Shown: piece by piece, positions 1 to 5,096 of the stretch
Layout of the letters: each line of letters opens with the position of its first letter
Numbering within the stretch: the stretch's first letter is position 1
NCBI GenBank assembly: GCA_021323555.1
Contig: JAJONP010000141.1
Coordinates: forward strand, 1-5,096
Direction: 5' to 3'
From: Gammaproteobacteria bacterium
GTDB taxonomy: Bacteria; Pseudomonadota; Gammaproteobacteria; DSM-16500
DNA length: 5,096 nt
Translations under genes and position numbers: made by a program
Notes under the pieces: generated by a model
Told to the model about the DNA's origin: nothing
The model's input: the letters and a program-made list of their open reading frames with translations, nothing else
Databases searched by the model: none

Positions 1-1
1 A

Positions 2-115
2 AGCATGAGGCAGATTGTTTTAACTCCTGAAACTAACGTAGAAGAGATGAAAGAAAATTGGTGTCAAGATTATTGTTTGAGCCATGGATATGAGATCATT
101 AATAACCTACATTAA
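2..115 (+). CDS. Short or 5'-truncated hypothetical protein, 3' end
   Basis: An open plus-strand frame enters at the window edge and ends with TAA at 113-115. It could be the tail of a longer gene, or a 36-residue protein starting at the ATG at 5-7. Too little sequence lies upstream to judge a ribosome binding site. The readable peptide begins MRQIVLTPETNVEEMKENW and ends SHGYEIINNLH. It is acidic in the middle and has two Cys. No family is recognised. It converges on the traI remnant, whose stop lies 46 bp further on. The protein-like composition favours a real gene end over chance, but the length makes this uncertain. Confidence 0.35.
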   Translation, partial: SMRQIVLTPETNVEEMKENWCQDYCLSHGYEIINNLH

Positions 116-161
116 TTAATTGCCATCAGGTAAAAACGAGAGAGAGATAAAAAGATGCAAA

Positions 162-491
162 TTATCTTTCCATTTCAATTTCATCTCGTCCCCTGCTGTC
201 TTGATCTTTTCTCAACCCATCAAGGGCTGAAGGTTTAAAAGTTTCTCTGGAAAGGACGGTTGGTAAATTCCGAACCTCATCCGTATAAATCTGGACCCCA
301 TAGCGCGCTCTGGAAATGGCTACATAATATAAATTCTTGTCCATCGTTCGGCTTTTCGTTTGAAGGTCTAAAAGGACGCTATGAAGGGTCATGCCTTGGC
401 TCCCATGAACGGTAGAAGCATAGGCATGGCTCAGGGGTAATAAGTCCTTCGTAGATAAAGAAACTTGTCGGTGTTTGTCTTTTAAAAGGAT
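162..491 (-). pseudogene. traI: TraI/TrwC-type conjugative relaxase-helicase, C-terminal remnant cut by the transposon
   Basis: Reading the minus strand from 491 to the TAA at 164-162 gives 109 residues that match the end of a MOBF relaxase-helicase, the protein that nicks oriT and unwinds plasmid DNA in conjugation. Superfamily 1 helicase motif V is at about residues 22-35 (HAYASTVHGSQGMT). Motif VI is at 55-63 (YYVAISRAR), which contains the arginine finger. The typical IYTDE and LSRE...KPSALD segments follow, then a charged tail. The relaxase domain and helicase motifs I-IV are missing. The frame breaks exactly at the transposon tip (491/492) and, read into the terminal repeat, meets a stop at 539-537. 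An in-frame ATG at 392 lies inside motif V and is not a true start. The family assignment is solid; TraI versus TrwC naming is a matter of convention. Confidence 0.85.
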
Positions 492-537
492 GGGTGGAAC
501 TACATAAGGGGGTAAAAAGTTTCGTAGGGTTAATTTT
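492..537 (+). repeat. Left terminal inverted repeat of the transposon (IRL)
   Basis: The 46 bp begin GGGTGGAACTACATAAGG and end with GGGTTAATTTT at the inner side. Compared with the reverse complement of 4598-4643, the only difference is at position 512 (G here, A in the other end). The length is above the usual 38 bp of Tn3 ends. The run of G at the tip and an inner TTAA-type motif fit the family. The base before it (491, T) also pairs with its counterpart at 4644, so the repeat could be counted as 47 bp. Confidence 0.92.
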
Positions 538-582
538 TAAAAGAGCTTCGAGGTGAGTTGGCGCCGGGTTGATCGGAGGGTT

Positions 583-760
583 GAGTTCGTATTCGATACG
601 GTTTCGCGAACTTTTTCTTTCTGCCGCTGTTTCTGCCTTCCTTTCAAATTCTCCTCGCAAGCAAGAAACTGTCTTGCCTTTTATGAAAAACCTCCCTTTA
701 ATAAGCCAGTATTGTAATACGAACTTTATTCCTTTATTTTTAGTAATTGCGAACTTATCC
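583..760 (+). promoter_or_regulatory. Candidate recombination site region (res/IRS-like) for the tyrosine recombinase
   Basis: Four copies of a short motif lie between IRL and the recombinase gene. One is inverted: AGTTCGTATT at 584-593, the reverse complement of AATACGAACT. Three are direct: GCGAACTT at 606-613, AATACGAACT at 716-725 and GCGAACTT at 749-756. The first two face each other across about 7-9 bp (around 594-602), the geometry of a tyrosine-recombinase core site. The other two form longer direct repeats, GTAATACGAACTTTATTCC (714-732) and GTAATTGCGAACTTATCC (743-760). Tn4430 TnpI uses an inverted-repeat core plus two direct-repeat accessory sites, so the logic is the same. The distance of more than 100 bp between core and direct repeats is unlike the compact Tn4430 site. 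Because the direct repeats overlap the likely promoter, binding there may also repress transcription. Assignment is by pattern and position only. Confidence 0.5.
712..740 (+). promoter_or_regulatory. Possible promoter of the recombinase gene
   Basis: TTGTAA (712-717) and TATTTT (735-740) are separated by 17 bp, and each matches the sigma-70 consensus at four of six positions. The pair overlaps the first direct repeat (714-732), which would allow autoregulation by the recombinase. A second AT-rich candidate -10, TATAAA at 764-769, would give a nearly leaderless transcript. Both are weak predictions. Confidence 0.25.
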
Positions 761-777
761 ATATATAAATAAAGAAA

Positions 778-1305
778 ATGCCTTACCAATACATCAGGGA
801 GCCACTCAGAACCGAAGAAGCCGACAGGCTCTGCCATGCTTGCAAAACAACGGAGGAAAAACTGATTGTCTGGACCTTGCTTGATACGGGCCTAAGGGTG
901 TCCGAACTTTGCAGCCTCACTCCCCAACATATCCTTTGGCAGCAGAAGGCCATCCGCATTTCTGGAAAGGGAGGAATACATGGAAAACAATCTAAAAAAC
1001 GAGTTGTCCCAATGTCAAGGCGTGTCCAAGCCCTTCTTGAACCTTACTTTTCGCTTCACGATGAGTGGTTTGTAGGTCCCAGGCAGGCTCAAAAAATTGT
1101 AAAGAAGATTGCCGACAAGGCTATGATTCCTCAAAAGGTGACGCCTCATGTTCTGCGGCACACTTTTGCAACCACGGCATTACAAAAAGGGATATCTTTA
1201 GCCTGCGTACAAAAAATCCTTGGCCATGACCGCCTTATGACAACAGCCATTTATCTAAACCTTACAAACACCCATGTTATGGAGGAATTTGAGAGGAAAT
1301 GGTAA
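778..1305 (+). CDS. Tyrosine recombinase (TnpI-like), catalytic domain only
   Basis: This 175-residue site-specific recombinase of the phage-integrase/XerC family should resolve cointegrates formed by the neighbouring transposase. The catalytic residues are all visible: R40 (TGLRVSEL), K64 (ISGKGG), H124 and R127 (HVLRHTFATT), H150 (ILGHDRLMTT) and the nucleophile Y159 (IYLNLT). The protein starts only about 40 residues before the first catalytic Arg. The N-terminal SAM-like core-binding domain of ordinary members (about 280-320 residues) is therefore absent. It was not simply missed, because an in-frame TAA lies at 766-768, just upstream of the ATG. There is no clear Shine-Dalgarno sequence, only an A-rich AAAGAAA. 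The stop is 94 bp before tnpA on the same strand, so co-transcription is possible. The family is certain. The role as TnpI-type resolvase comes from context. The small size could be native or a decayed state with intact catalytic residues. Confidence 0.88.
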   Translation: MPYQYIREPLRTEEADRLCHACKTTEEKLIVWTLLDTGLRVSELCSLTPQHILWQQKAIRISGKGGIHGKQSKKRVVPMSRRVQALLEPYFSLHDEWFVGPRQAQKIVKKIADKAMIPQKVTPHVLRHTFATTALQKGISLACVQKILGHDRLMTTAIYLNLTNTHVMEEFERKW

Positions 1306-1340
1306 AAATAACAAGGATGATCAATTCAATGCCAATCCTG

Positions 1341-1369
1341 TTGTAAGGGGCTTTTATACCCTTTATGTT
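1341..1369 (+). promoter_or_regulatory. Possible promoter of the transposase gene
   Basis: In the 94-bp gap before tnpA, TTGTAA (1341-1346) and TATGTT (1364-1369) stand 17 bp apart, each four of six to the sigma-70 consensus. The -35 hexamer is identical to the one proposed for the recombinase gene. Between them, AAGGG (1345-1349) and CCCTT (1359-1363) form a small inverted repeat that could be an operator. The evidence is weak and transcription from upstream is equally possible. Confidence 0.25.
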
Positions 1370-1390
1370 CTATTTATATTCGGTTTCTGA

Positions 1391-1394
1391 GGAG
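1391..1394 (+). promoter_or_regulatory. Ribosome binding site of tnpA
   Basis: GGAG within GAGGAG (1389-1394) sits 5 bp before the ATG at 1400 and fixes that start. It contrasts with the recombinase gene, which has no clear ribosome binding site. Confidence 0.7.
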
Positions 1395-1399
1395 CTGTA

Positions 1400-4300
1400 A
1401 TGCCAAAGGTTGCCATCTTATCATCTCTTGAACAACGGCGTTTTGATTCACCACCAAAATTTAGCGCCGATGACCGACCTTTGTACTTTTCTTTAACCAA
1501 GAGTGAATTGAACCTTGTAAAATCCTTGCGCATGCCAACCAATAAGGTTGGCTTTGCCCTGCAGCTTGGTTACTTTAAAGCCAATGGGAAATTCTTCCCA
1601 GCTGAACAATTTCACCAACAAGATATCAAGCATGTCGTTAAGATGCTGGGTATGGATCCTGGATCGATTAATTTACTTTCCTACAAAAAGAAAATACCAA
1701 CCGATCACCGCAGGCAAATATTGTTATTGCTGGGGTGGCAACCTTTCAACGATAAGCAATGGCAAAAAGCAGTTAATCACATAGAATGGCTGGTTCAGAA
1801 ACAGTTTTCTCCAAAGGCCATATTTTTATCTATGATTGATTTCTTCTGGCAAAACAAAACGGAACTTCCTTCTTACAATGCTTTATCAACCCTCATAACA
1901 GATGCCTACAATGCCTTTGAAGCAAAGCTTATCAATATATTGGAAAGCAAACTGACTCAACTCTACCGGGAAAAACTCAATCAATTGGTATATACTCCTA
2001 ACGGGAAATCCATGGAGCGCCCGACTATAACTCTTATTAAACAAGTGAATCAATCCTTGAATCCTTCAGATATCCAGGAAAACGTTAACGTATTTAAAGA
2101 ATTCAAAAATTACTTTTATGAGTTTCAGCCCATAATAAGTGAATTAAATTTGTCAGACCAGGCAACAGAATATTTTGCCACCTGGGTACAAAAGTCTACA
2201 GCCTTCCAATTGAGTCAGTTTAATAATAAGAACAAGATCTATCTTCATTTGTTGTGCTATATCAAGCACAATTTTTATTATAGACATGATATCCTCATTG
2301 ACATTTTTCTAAAATCTGTCGGCTCAGTGAGCAGCGCCGCTGAAAAGAAACTTCATCAACTTGAAAAAGAAAACCGTTCTGAGCACAATAAGGCAATTAA
2401 GAAATTATCCAGAACAAGCCAAGATTCACGAGAACTCATTGATAAAATTACTGAAATTATAAAATCACCTCTTCTTTTAGAATCAGAGAAATTATCAAAA
2501 ATTGAAATCTCCCTTAACCATTATCATGCTGAGTATGGCGCAATAGAAAGACAACGCCTGGTGCAACTTGAAAAATCACTTAATGAAGAAAGTAACAATC
2601 AGGCGCTCTTCAATACGCTAGAATTGCTATCCTTGAAGATTCAGCGGAAGGTCTCCTCACTTGTTAAGGTTCTGGAATTGAACCCAGATACTTCCTCTTC
2701 CAGCTTAATTGATGCCATCCTTTATTTTAAGTTACCTGATGGAAATACAAAAAATGCATATTCCGCAAAAGATGAACATGATGAATCGCATTTAAAAAAA
2801 CCCATACCCACGCCATCTATATCTGAGGTAGAGAATGATTCACACAAAGCAAGCAATAATCCGCCGATTTGTTTTCTAAAGGCGGATGAAAAAAAAGAAA
2901 TCTATGCAGAAAATGGAAAGATTCGGGTTTCTTTATATAAAATCTTGTTATTTATTCACATGAAAGAAGCTATCAAATCGGGAAGCCTTAATTTTCTTTA
3001 TTCCTATCGTTACAAAGCCATTCATGAGTACTTGATTGACGAGGAATCATGGAAATCTACAAAGGAAGATCTTCTTGTTAATGCTGGACTTTCCGAATTT
3101 TATGACTTTAATGAAACAATCAATAATCTTAAAAAACAGCTTAATGAGAAATATCAAATTACAAATGAGAGGCTTCTAAATGGAAGTAACAATCACGTCA
3201 CAATTGACAAGGGTGGAAAAATAAAAGTTTCTACGCCTAAAATAGACAGCGATGATACGAAATATGTTTCTTTCCTGCTTTCTCAGTCCGGGTTTGTCCC
3301 TATTCTGCAAGTCCTTTCAGATATCAATAGTACCGTACAATTTACAGATTCTTTTAAGCACTTCAGCATCAAACATAAAAAAATGAAGCCAGAACCGAAA
3401 ACAATATTTGCTGGTATTATTGGAAAGGGTTGCAATATTGGCATCAACCGAATTGCGAGCATTTCTGTAGGGATTAGCGGAGATATATTGAGGAATACAG
3501 TAAATTGGCATTTTAATTTAAAAAATGTTCAAAACGCCAATGATAAAATCATAAGCTTCCTTAATAAGCTTTCTCTAGCAAACGCTTTTCGCCATGACTT
3601 TAGCCAGTTACACACGGGAAGTGATGGGCGTAAGATAAATGTTGCTGTGAGTTCTCTTCTCGCCAGCTATTCCTTTAAATATTTTGGAAAAGGGAAAGGG
3701 GTTTCAATTTATACATTTTTGGATGAAAGGCATCTCCTTTTTTACTCGACGGTCATTAGCGCGTCTGAGCGGGAGGCAGCCTATGTAATTGATGGTCTGC
3801 TACAGAATGAAGTTATTAAAAGTACCATCCATTCAACAGATACTCATGGATTTATGGAAACTATATTTGCTGCATCCCATTTAATTAGCACAGCTTTTGC
3901 GCCGCGAATTAAGAACATTGGCGATCAGAAAATTTATGGGTTCTCTACCAAAGGAACTTACGAAAAACGTGGATATAAAATACTTCCAAGCCGCATTATT
4001 AATTTGAAATTAATCAAAGATAACTGGGATGATATCCTGAGATTTATGGCAACTATTAAACTTAAAAATGTATCTGCCTCTCAGTTATTCAAAAGATTGA
4101 GCTCTTACGCTAAAGACCACCCCCTTTATAAGGCCCTTAAAGAATTTGGAAGAATCATTAAATCCATATTCATCCTAACTTATTTTGATGACGTTATGTT
4201 CAGACAACGTATTGAAAAGCAACTTAACAAAGTTGAGAACTCAAATAAATTCTCAAAAGCAGTCTTTTTCTCCAATAACCAAGAATTTAAGGAAGGAACA

Positions 4301-4576
4301 AAAGAAGAACAAGAATTATCAACCGCTTGTAAGGTATTAATACAAAATACAATTATCTTATGGAATTATTTATATTTATCACAACTTATAGCCAACAATT
4401 CTAATATTCAAGATCGAAACCAGATGGTCGTATCAATCAAAAAAGGATCATTAATAACGTGGCAACATGTTAATTTACAAGGGGAATATGATTTTACAAA
4501 GCATACTGGAGCTAATGATAATTTATTCAACATAGAGCAAATACTGGCGTTAAAAGTTGCACACAATAGTGCCTGA
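1400..4576 (+). CDS. tnpA: Tn3-family DDE transposase TnpA, full length
   Basis: This 1,058-residue transposase should bind the 46-bp ends and catalyse replicative transposition. Residues 1 to about 170 match the N-terminal end-binding region of Tn3 transposases (DUF4158-like), including RRFDSPP and FALQLGYFK. The catalytic DDE_Tnp_Tn3 domain covers roughly 620-1010. The triad is readable as D742 (HTGSDGRK), D814 (STDTHGF) and E946 (QLNKVENS). The spacings of 72 and 132 residues are close to those known for Tn4430 TnpA (72 and 130). The tail ends with the family-typical IILWNYLYLS region. The protein is somewhat longer than the usual 960-1,000 residues. A hydrophilic, low-complexity stretch at about 445-500 (rich in K, D, E, S, N) probably accounts for the excess as a linker. 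GGAG 5 bp upstream supports the start. The stop lies 21 bp before the right terminal repeat. No frameshift or missing catalytic residue is seen, so activity is plausible. Confidence 0.95.
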   Translation: MPKVAILSSLEQRRFDSPPKFSADDRPLYFSLTKSELNLVKSLRMPTNKVGFALQLGYFKANGKFFPAEQFHQQDIKHVVKMLGMDPGSINLLSYKKKIPTDHRRQILLLLGWQPFNDKQWQKAVNHIEWLVQKQFSPKAIFLSMIDFFWQNKTELPSYNALSTLITDAYNAFEAKLINILESKLTQLYREKLNQLVYTPNGKSMERPTITLIKQVNQSLNPSDIQENVNVFKEFKNYFYEFQPIISELNLSDQATEYFATWVQKSTAFQLSQFNNKNKIYLHLLCYIKHNFYYRHDILIDIFLKSVGSVSSAAEKKLHQLEKENRSEHNKAIKKLSRTSQDSRELIDKITEIIKSPLLLESEKLSKIEISLNHYHAEYGAIERQRLVQLEKSLNEESNNQALFNTLELLSLKIQRKVSSLVKVLELNPDTSSSSLIDAILYFKLPDGNTKNAYSAKDEHDESHLKKPIPTPSISEVENDSHKASNNPPICFLKADEKKEIYAENGKIRVSLYKILLFIHMKEAIKSGSLNFLYSYRYKAIHEYLIDEESWKSTKEDLLVNAGLSEFYDFNETINNLKKQLNEKYQITNERLLNGSNNHVTIDKGGKIKVSTPKIDSDDTKYVSFLLSQSGFVPILQVLSDINSTVQFTDSFKHFSIKHKKMKPEPKTIFAGIIGKGCNIGINRIASISVGISGDILRNTVNWHFNLKNVQNANDKIISFLNKLSLANAFRHDFSQLHTGSDGRKINVAVSSLLASYSFKYFGKGKGVSIYTFLDERHLLFYSTVISASEREAAYVIDGLLQNEVIKSTIHSTDTHGFMETIFAASHLISTAFAPRIKNIGDQKIYGFSTKGTYEKRGYKILPSRIINLKLIKDNWDDILRFMATIKLKNVSASQLFKRLSSYAKDHPLYKALKEFGRIIKSIFILTYFDDVMFRQRIEKQLNKVENSNKFSKAVFFSNNQEFKEGTKEEQELSTACKVLIQNTIILWNYLYLSQLIANNSNIQDRNQMVVSIKKGSLITWQHVNLQGEYDFTKHTGANDNLFNIEQILALKVAHNSA

Positions 4577-4597
4577 AAAATTCATGGAGGCTCGCTC

Positions 4598-4643
4598 AAA
4601 ATTAACCCTACGAAACTTTTTATCCCCTTATGTAGTTCCACCC
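4598..4643 (-). repeat. Right terminal inverted repeat of the transposon (IRR)
   Basis: The reverse complement of this stretch reads GGGTGGAACTACATAAGGGG at the outer side and matches the left end at 45 of 46 positions. The single difference is A instead of G opposite position 512. The outer tip directly abuts a palindrome. The transposase stop is 21 bp inside. Confidence 0.92.
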
Positions 4644-4694
4644 AGGCTTGGCAAGGGCGCTTCGCGCCGCTCCGGTTTCACCCTTGCCAAGCCT
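4644..4694. repeat. GC-rich palindrome abutting the right transposon end
   Basis: AGGCTTGGCAAGGG (4644-4657) and CCCTTGCCAAGCCT (4681-4694) are perfect 14-bp inverted arms around a 23-bp loop. Overlapping the left arm and loop, GGCGC-TTC-GCGCC (4656-4668) makes a second, mutually exclusive hairpin. The composition is much richer in G and C than the rest of the window. The first base is the first base after the transposon. It has no T-run, so an ordinary terminator is unlikely. It could be a REP-like or other dispersed palindromic repeat, or part of an oriT given the adjacent conjugation gene. None of these is established here. Confidence 0.8.
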
Positions 4695-5058
4695 CTGGGA
4701 AAAACGTTACCCACAAAAAGCGACGGCGACTCCTAAAAGGACAGCACCTCTCTTATGATGCTTCTTTCCCTGCTTCCGGTAAGGATGGAGGTAGCAAATG
4801 CGGAGGCTATGCACGAAGGTTCCCTTTAGGGACACATAAGGATTCCTTAGAGAATAACATAAAAATCAATAGAAAATGGAATTCGAGGAGAGGAACGGTT
4901 ATTTATCAAAAGAAGCTGCACGTTATGTAGCAAGCCTAAAGCCAAAACCAAAAGACCTGCTAAATTATACAACTTCTGGTTAAGCATCAGGTCATCAAAA
5001 AGTTTTTCTGGCTTGGGTTACGTAAATAAACATCAATCCTTGAAAAACAAGGAAAAAC
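4695..5058. other. Right-flank region without a convincing gene
   Basis: No recognisable gene is seen on either strand in these 364 bp. Small hairpins occur: TCCCT-TT-AGGGA (4821-4832) and TAAGGA-T-TCCTTA (4837-4849). The tnpA frame stays open after its stop, from 4577 to a TAG at 4928-4930, but lacks ATG, GTG or TTG starts with a ribosome site. A 35-codon frame at 4876-4983 (MEFEERNGYLSKEAARYV...) has a protein-like composition but no ribosome binding site, and an in-frame TAG precedes it by one codon. The minus strand shows no continuation of traI; its expected frame stops at 4735-4733. The area is probably an intergenic or decayed accessory segment. Confidence 0.5.
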
Positions 5059-5096
5059 ATGGGATATTCAACTAATATCATCGTCCTCATGAACGG
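5059..5096 (+). CDS. Start of an unidentified gene, possibly single-stranded DNA-binding protein (partial)
   Basis: AAGGA (5049-5053) stands 5 bp before the ATG at 5059, and the frame stays open to the window edge. The 13 visible residues are MGYSTNIIVLMNG. The pattern Asn followed by alternating hydrophobic residues, Leu, then a Gly/Asn pair resembles the first beta strand of bacterial SSB proteins (NKVILIGNL). SSB genes are common on conjugative plasmids and elements, so the context fits. Thirteen residues cannot decide the family. The ribosome binding site makes a real gene start fairly likely; the SSB identity is only a suggestion. Confidence 0.4.
   Translation, partial: MGYSTNIIVLMN

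Larger units (their letters stand above)
492..4643 (+). mobile_element. Tn3-family unit transposon of the TnpI-TnpA type (4,152 bp)
   Basis: Near-perfect 46-bp terminal inverted repeats enclose a recombination-site-like region, a tyrosine recombinase and a Tn3-type DDE transposase, all reading rightward. Tn3 elements transpose replicatively: TnpA fuses donor and target into a cointegrate with two transposon copies, and the site-specific recombinase then separates them. Using a tyrosine recombinase instead of a serine resolvase, encoded before tnpA with its site upstream, matches the Tn4430/Tn5401 organisation. No antibiotic-resistance or other cargo gene is present. Both genes are uninterrupted and both ends are intact, so the element looks potentially active. 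The flanking pentamers are AGGAT (487-491) and AGGCT (4644-4648), so an exact 5-bp target duplication is not seen. The insertion cuts a traI gene. Confidence 0.9.

Noticed and set aside
151..169. Inverted repeat AAAGAT / ATCTTT at the end of traI as a terminator
   Set aside because: A 6-bp AT-rich stem overlapping the stop codon, without a GC-rich stem, is too weak to call.
401..412. CATGAACGG shared with the window end (5088-5096)
   Set aside because: A 9-bp match is expected by chance. The left copy lies inside coding sequence of traI, and no longer similarity surrounds either copy.
569..772. 67-codon plus-strand frame upstream of the recombinase, considered as a missing N-terminal domain
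   Set aside because: The peptide does not resemble a core-binding domain, has no ribosome site, and is separated from the recombinase frame by stops including TAA at 766-768.
379..837. 152-codon minus-strand frame spanning the left end of the transposon
   Set aside because: It runs antisense through the recombinase start, the recombination-site region and the terminal repeat, then overlaps the traI remnant in a different frame. The homology in this stretch is in the frame read from 491 to 162, so this one is a shadow.
1548..1784. 78-codon plus-strand frame inside tnpA
   Set aside because: It is an out-of-frame shadow of the well-supported transposase gene.
3317..3511. 64-codon minus-strand frame inside tnpA
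   Set aside because: It is antisense to the catalytic half of the transposase, with no ribosome site or recognisable motif.
4584..4736. 50-codon frame starting at ATG 4584 and reading through the right terminal repeat and palindrome
   Set aside because: No ribosome binding site is visible, and most of the peptide is simply the translation of the inverted repeat and palindrome.
4876..4983. 35-codon frame MEFEERNGYLSKEAARYV...
   Set aside because: It has no ribosome binding site, is very short and belongs to no recognised family. The composition is protein-like, so it is mentioned in the intergenic entry but not called as a gene.

Overview
The window carries one complete unit transposon of the Tn3 family (about 492-4643, 4,152 bp). 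It is bounded by 46-bp terminal inverted repeats that match at 45 of 46 positions. Inside, in transposition order, are a recombination-site-like region with repeated (A/G)CGAACT motifs (about 583-760), a very short tyrosine recombinase (778-1305) and a full-length Tn3-type DDE transposase (1400-4576). There are no passenger genes. The recombinase-then-transposase order on one strand, with the site upstream of the recombinase, is the layout of the TnpI/TnpA elements such as Tn4430 and Tn5401. In those elements TnpA makes the cointegrate and the tyrosine recombinase resolves it.

The left flank (1-491) is the end of a conjugation gene. On the minus strand, 491-162 encodes the last 109 residues of a TraI/TrwC-type relaxase-helicase, with the SF1 helicase motifs V (HGSQG) and VI (YVAISRAR). 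The gene is cut exactly at the left transposon tip. A short open frame at 2-115 on the plus strand converges on it.

The right flank (4644-5096) does not continue traI. It begins exactly at the transposon tip with a GC-rich 14-bp perfect inverted repeat (4644-4657 / 4681-4694) containing a smaller hairpin. About 360 bp without a convincing gene follow. The window ends with a well-placed ribosome binding site and the first 13 codons of a gene whose N-terminus weakly recalls single-stranded DNA-binding proteins. The left and right flanking pentamers are AGGAT and AGGCT, so a perfect 5-bp target duplication is absent. The traI break therefore looks like insertion followed by deletion or rearrangement rather than a clean insertion.

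The host is probably a Gram-negative bacterium with a low-GC genome, and the surroundings are a conjugative plasmid or integrated conjugative element. That rests on the TraI-type remnant, the AT-rich coding and the presence of a Tn3 element. The species cannot be settled from this window. The points most worth following up are the catalytic-domain-only recombinase with its unassigned site array, and the palindrome abutting the right end.
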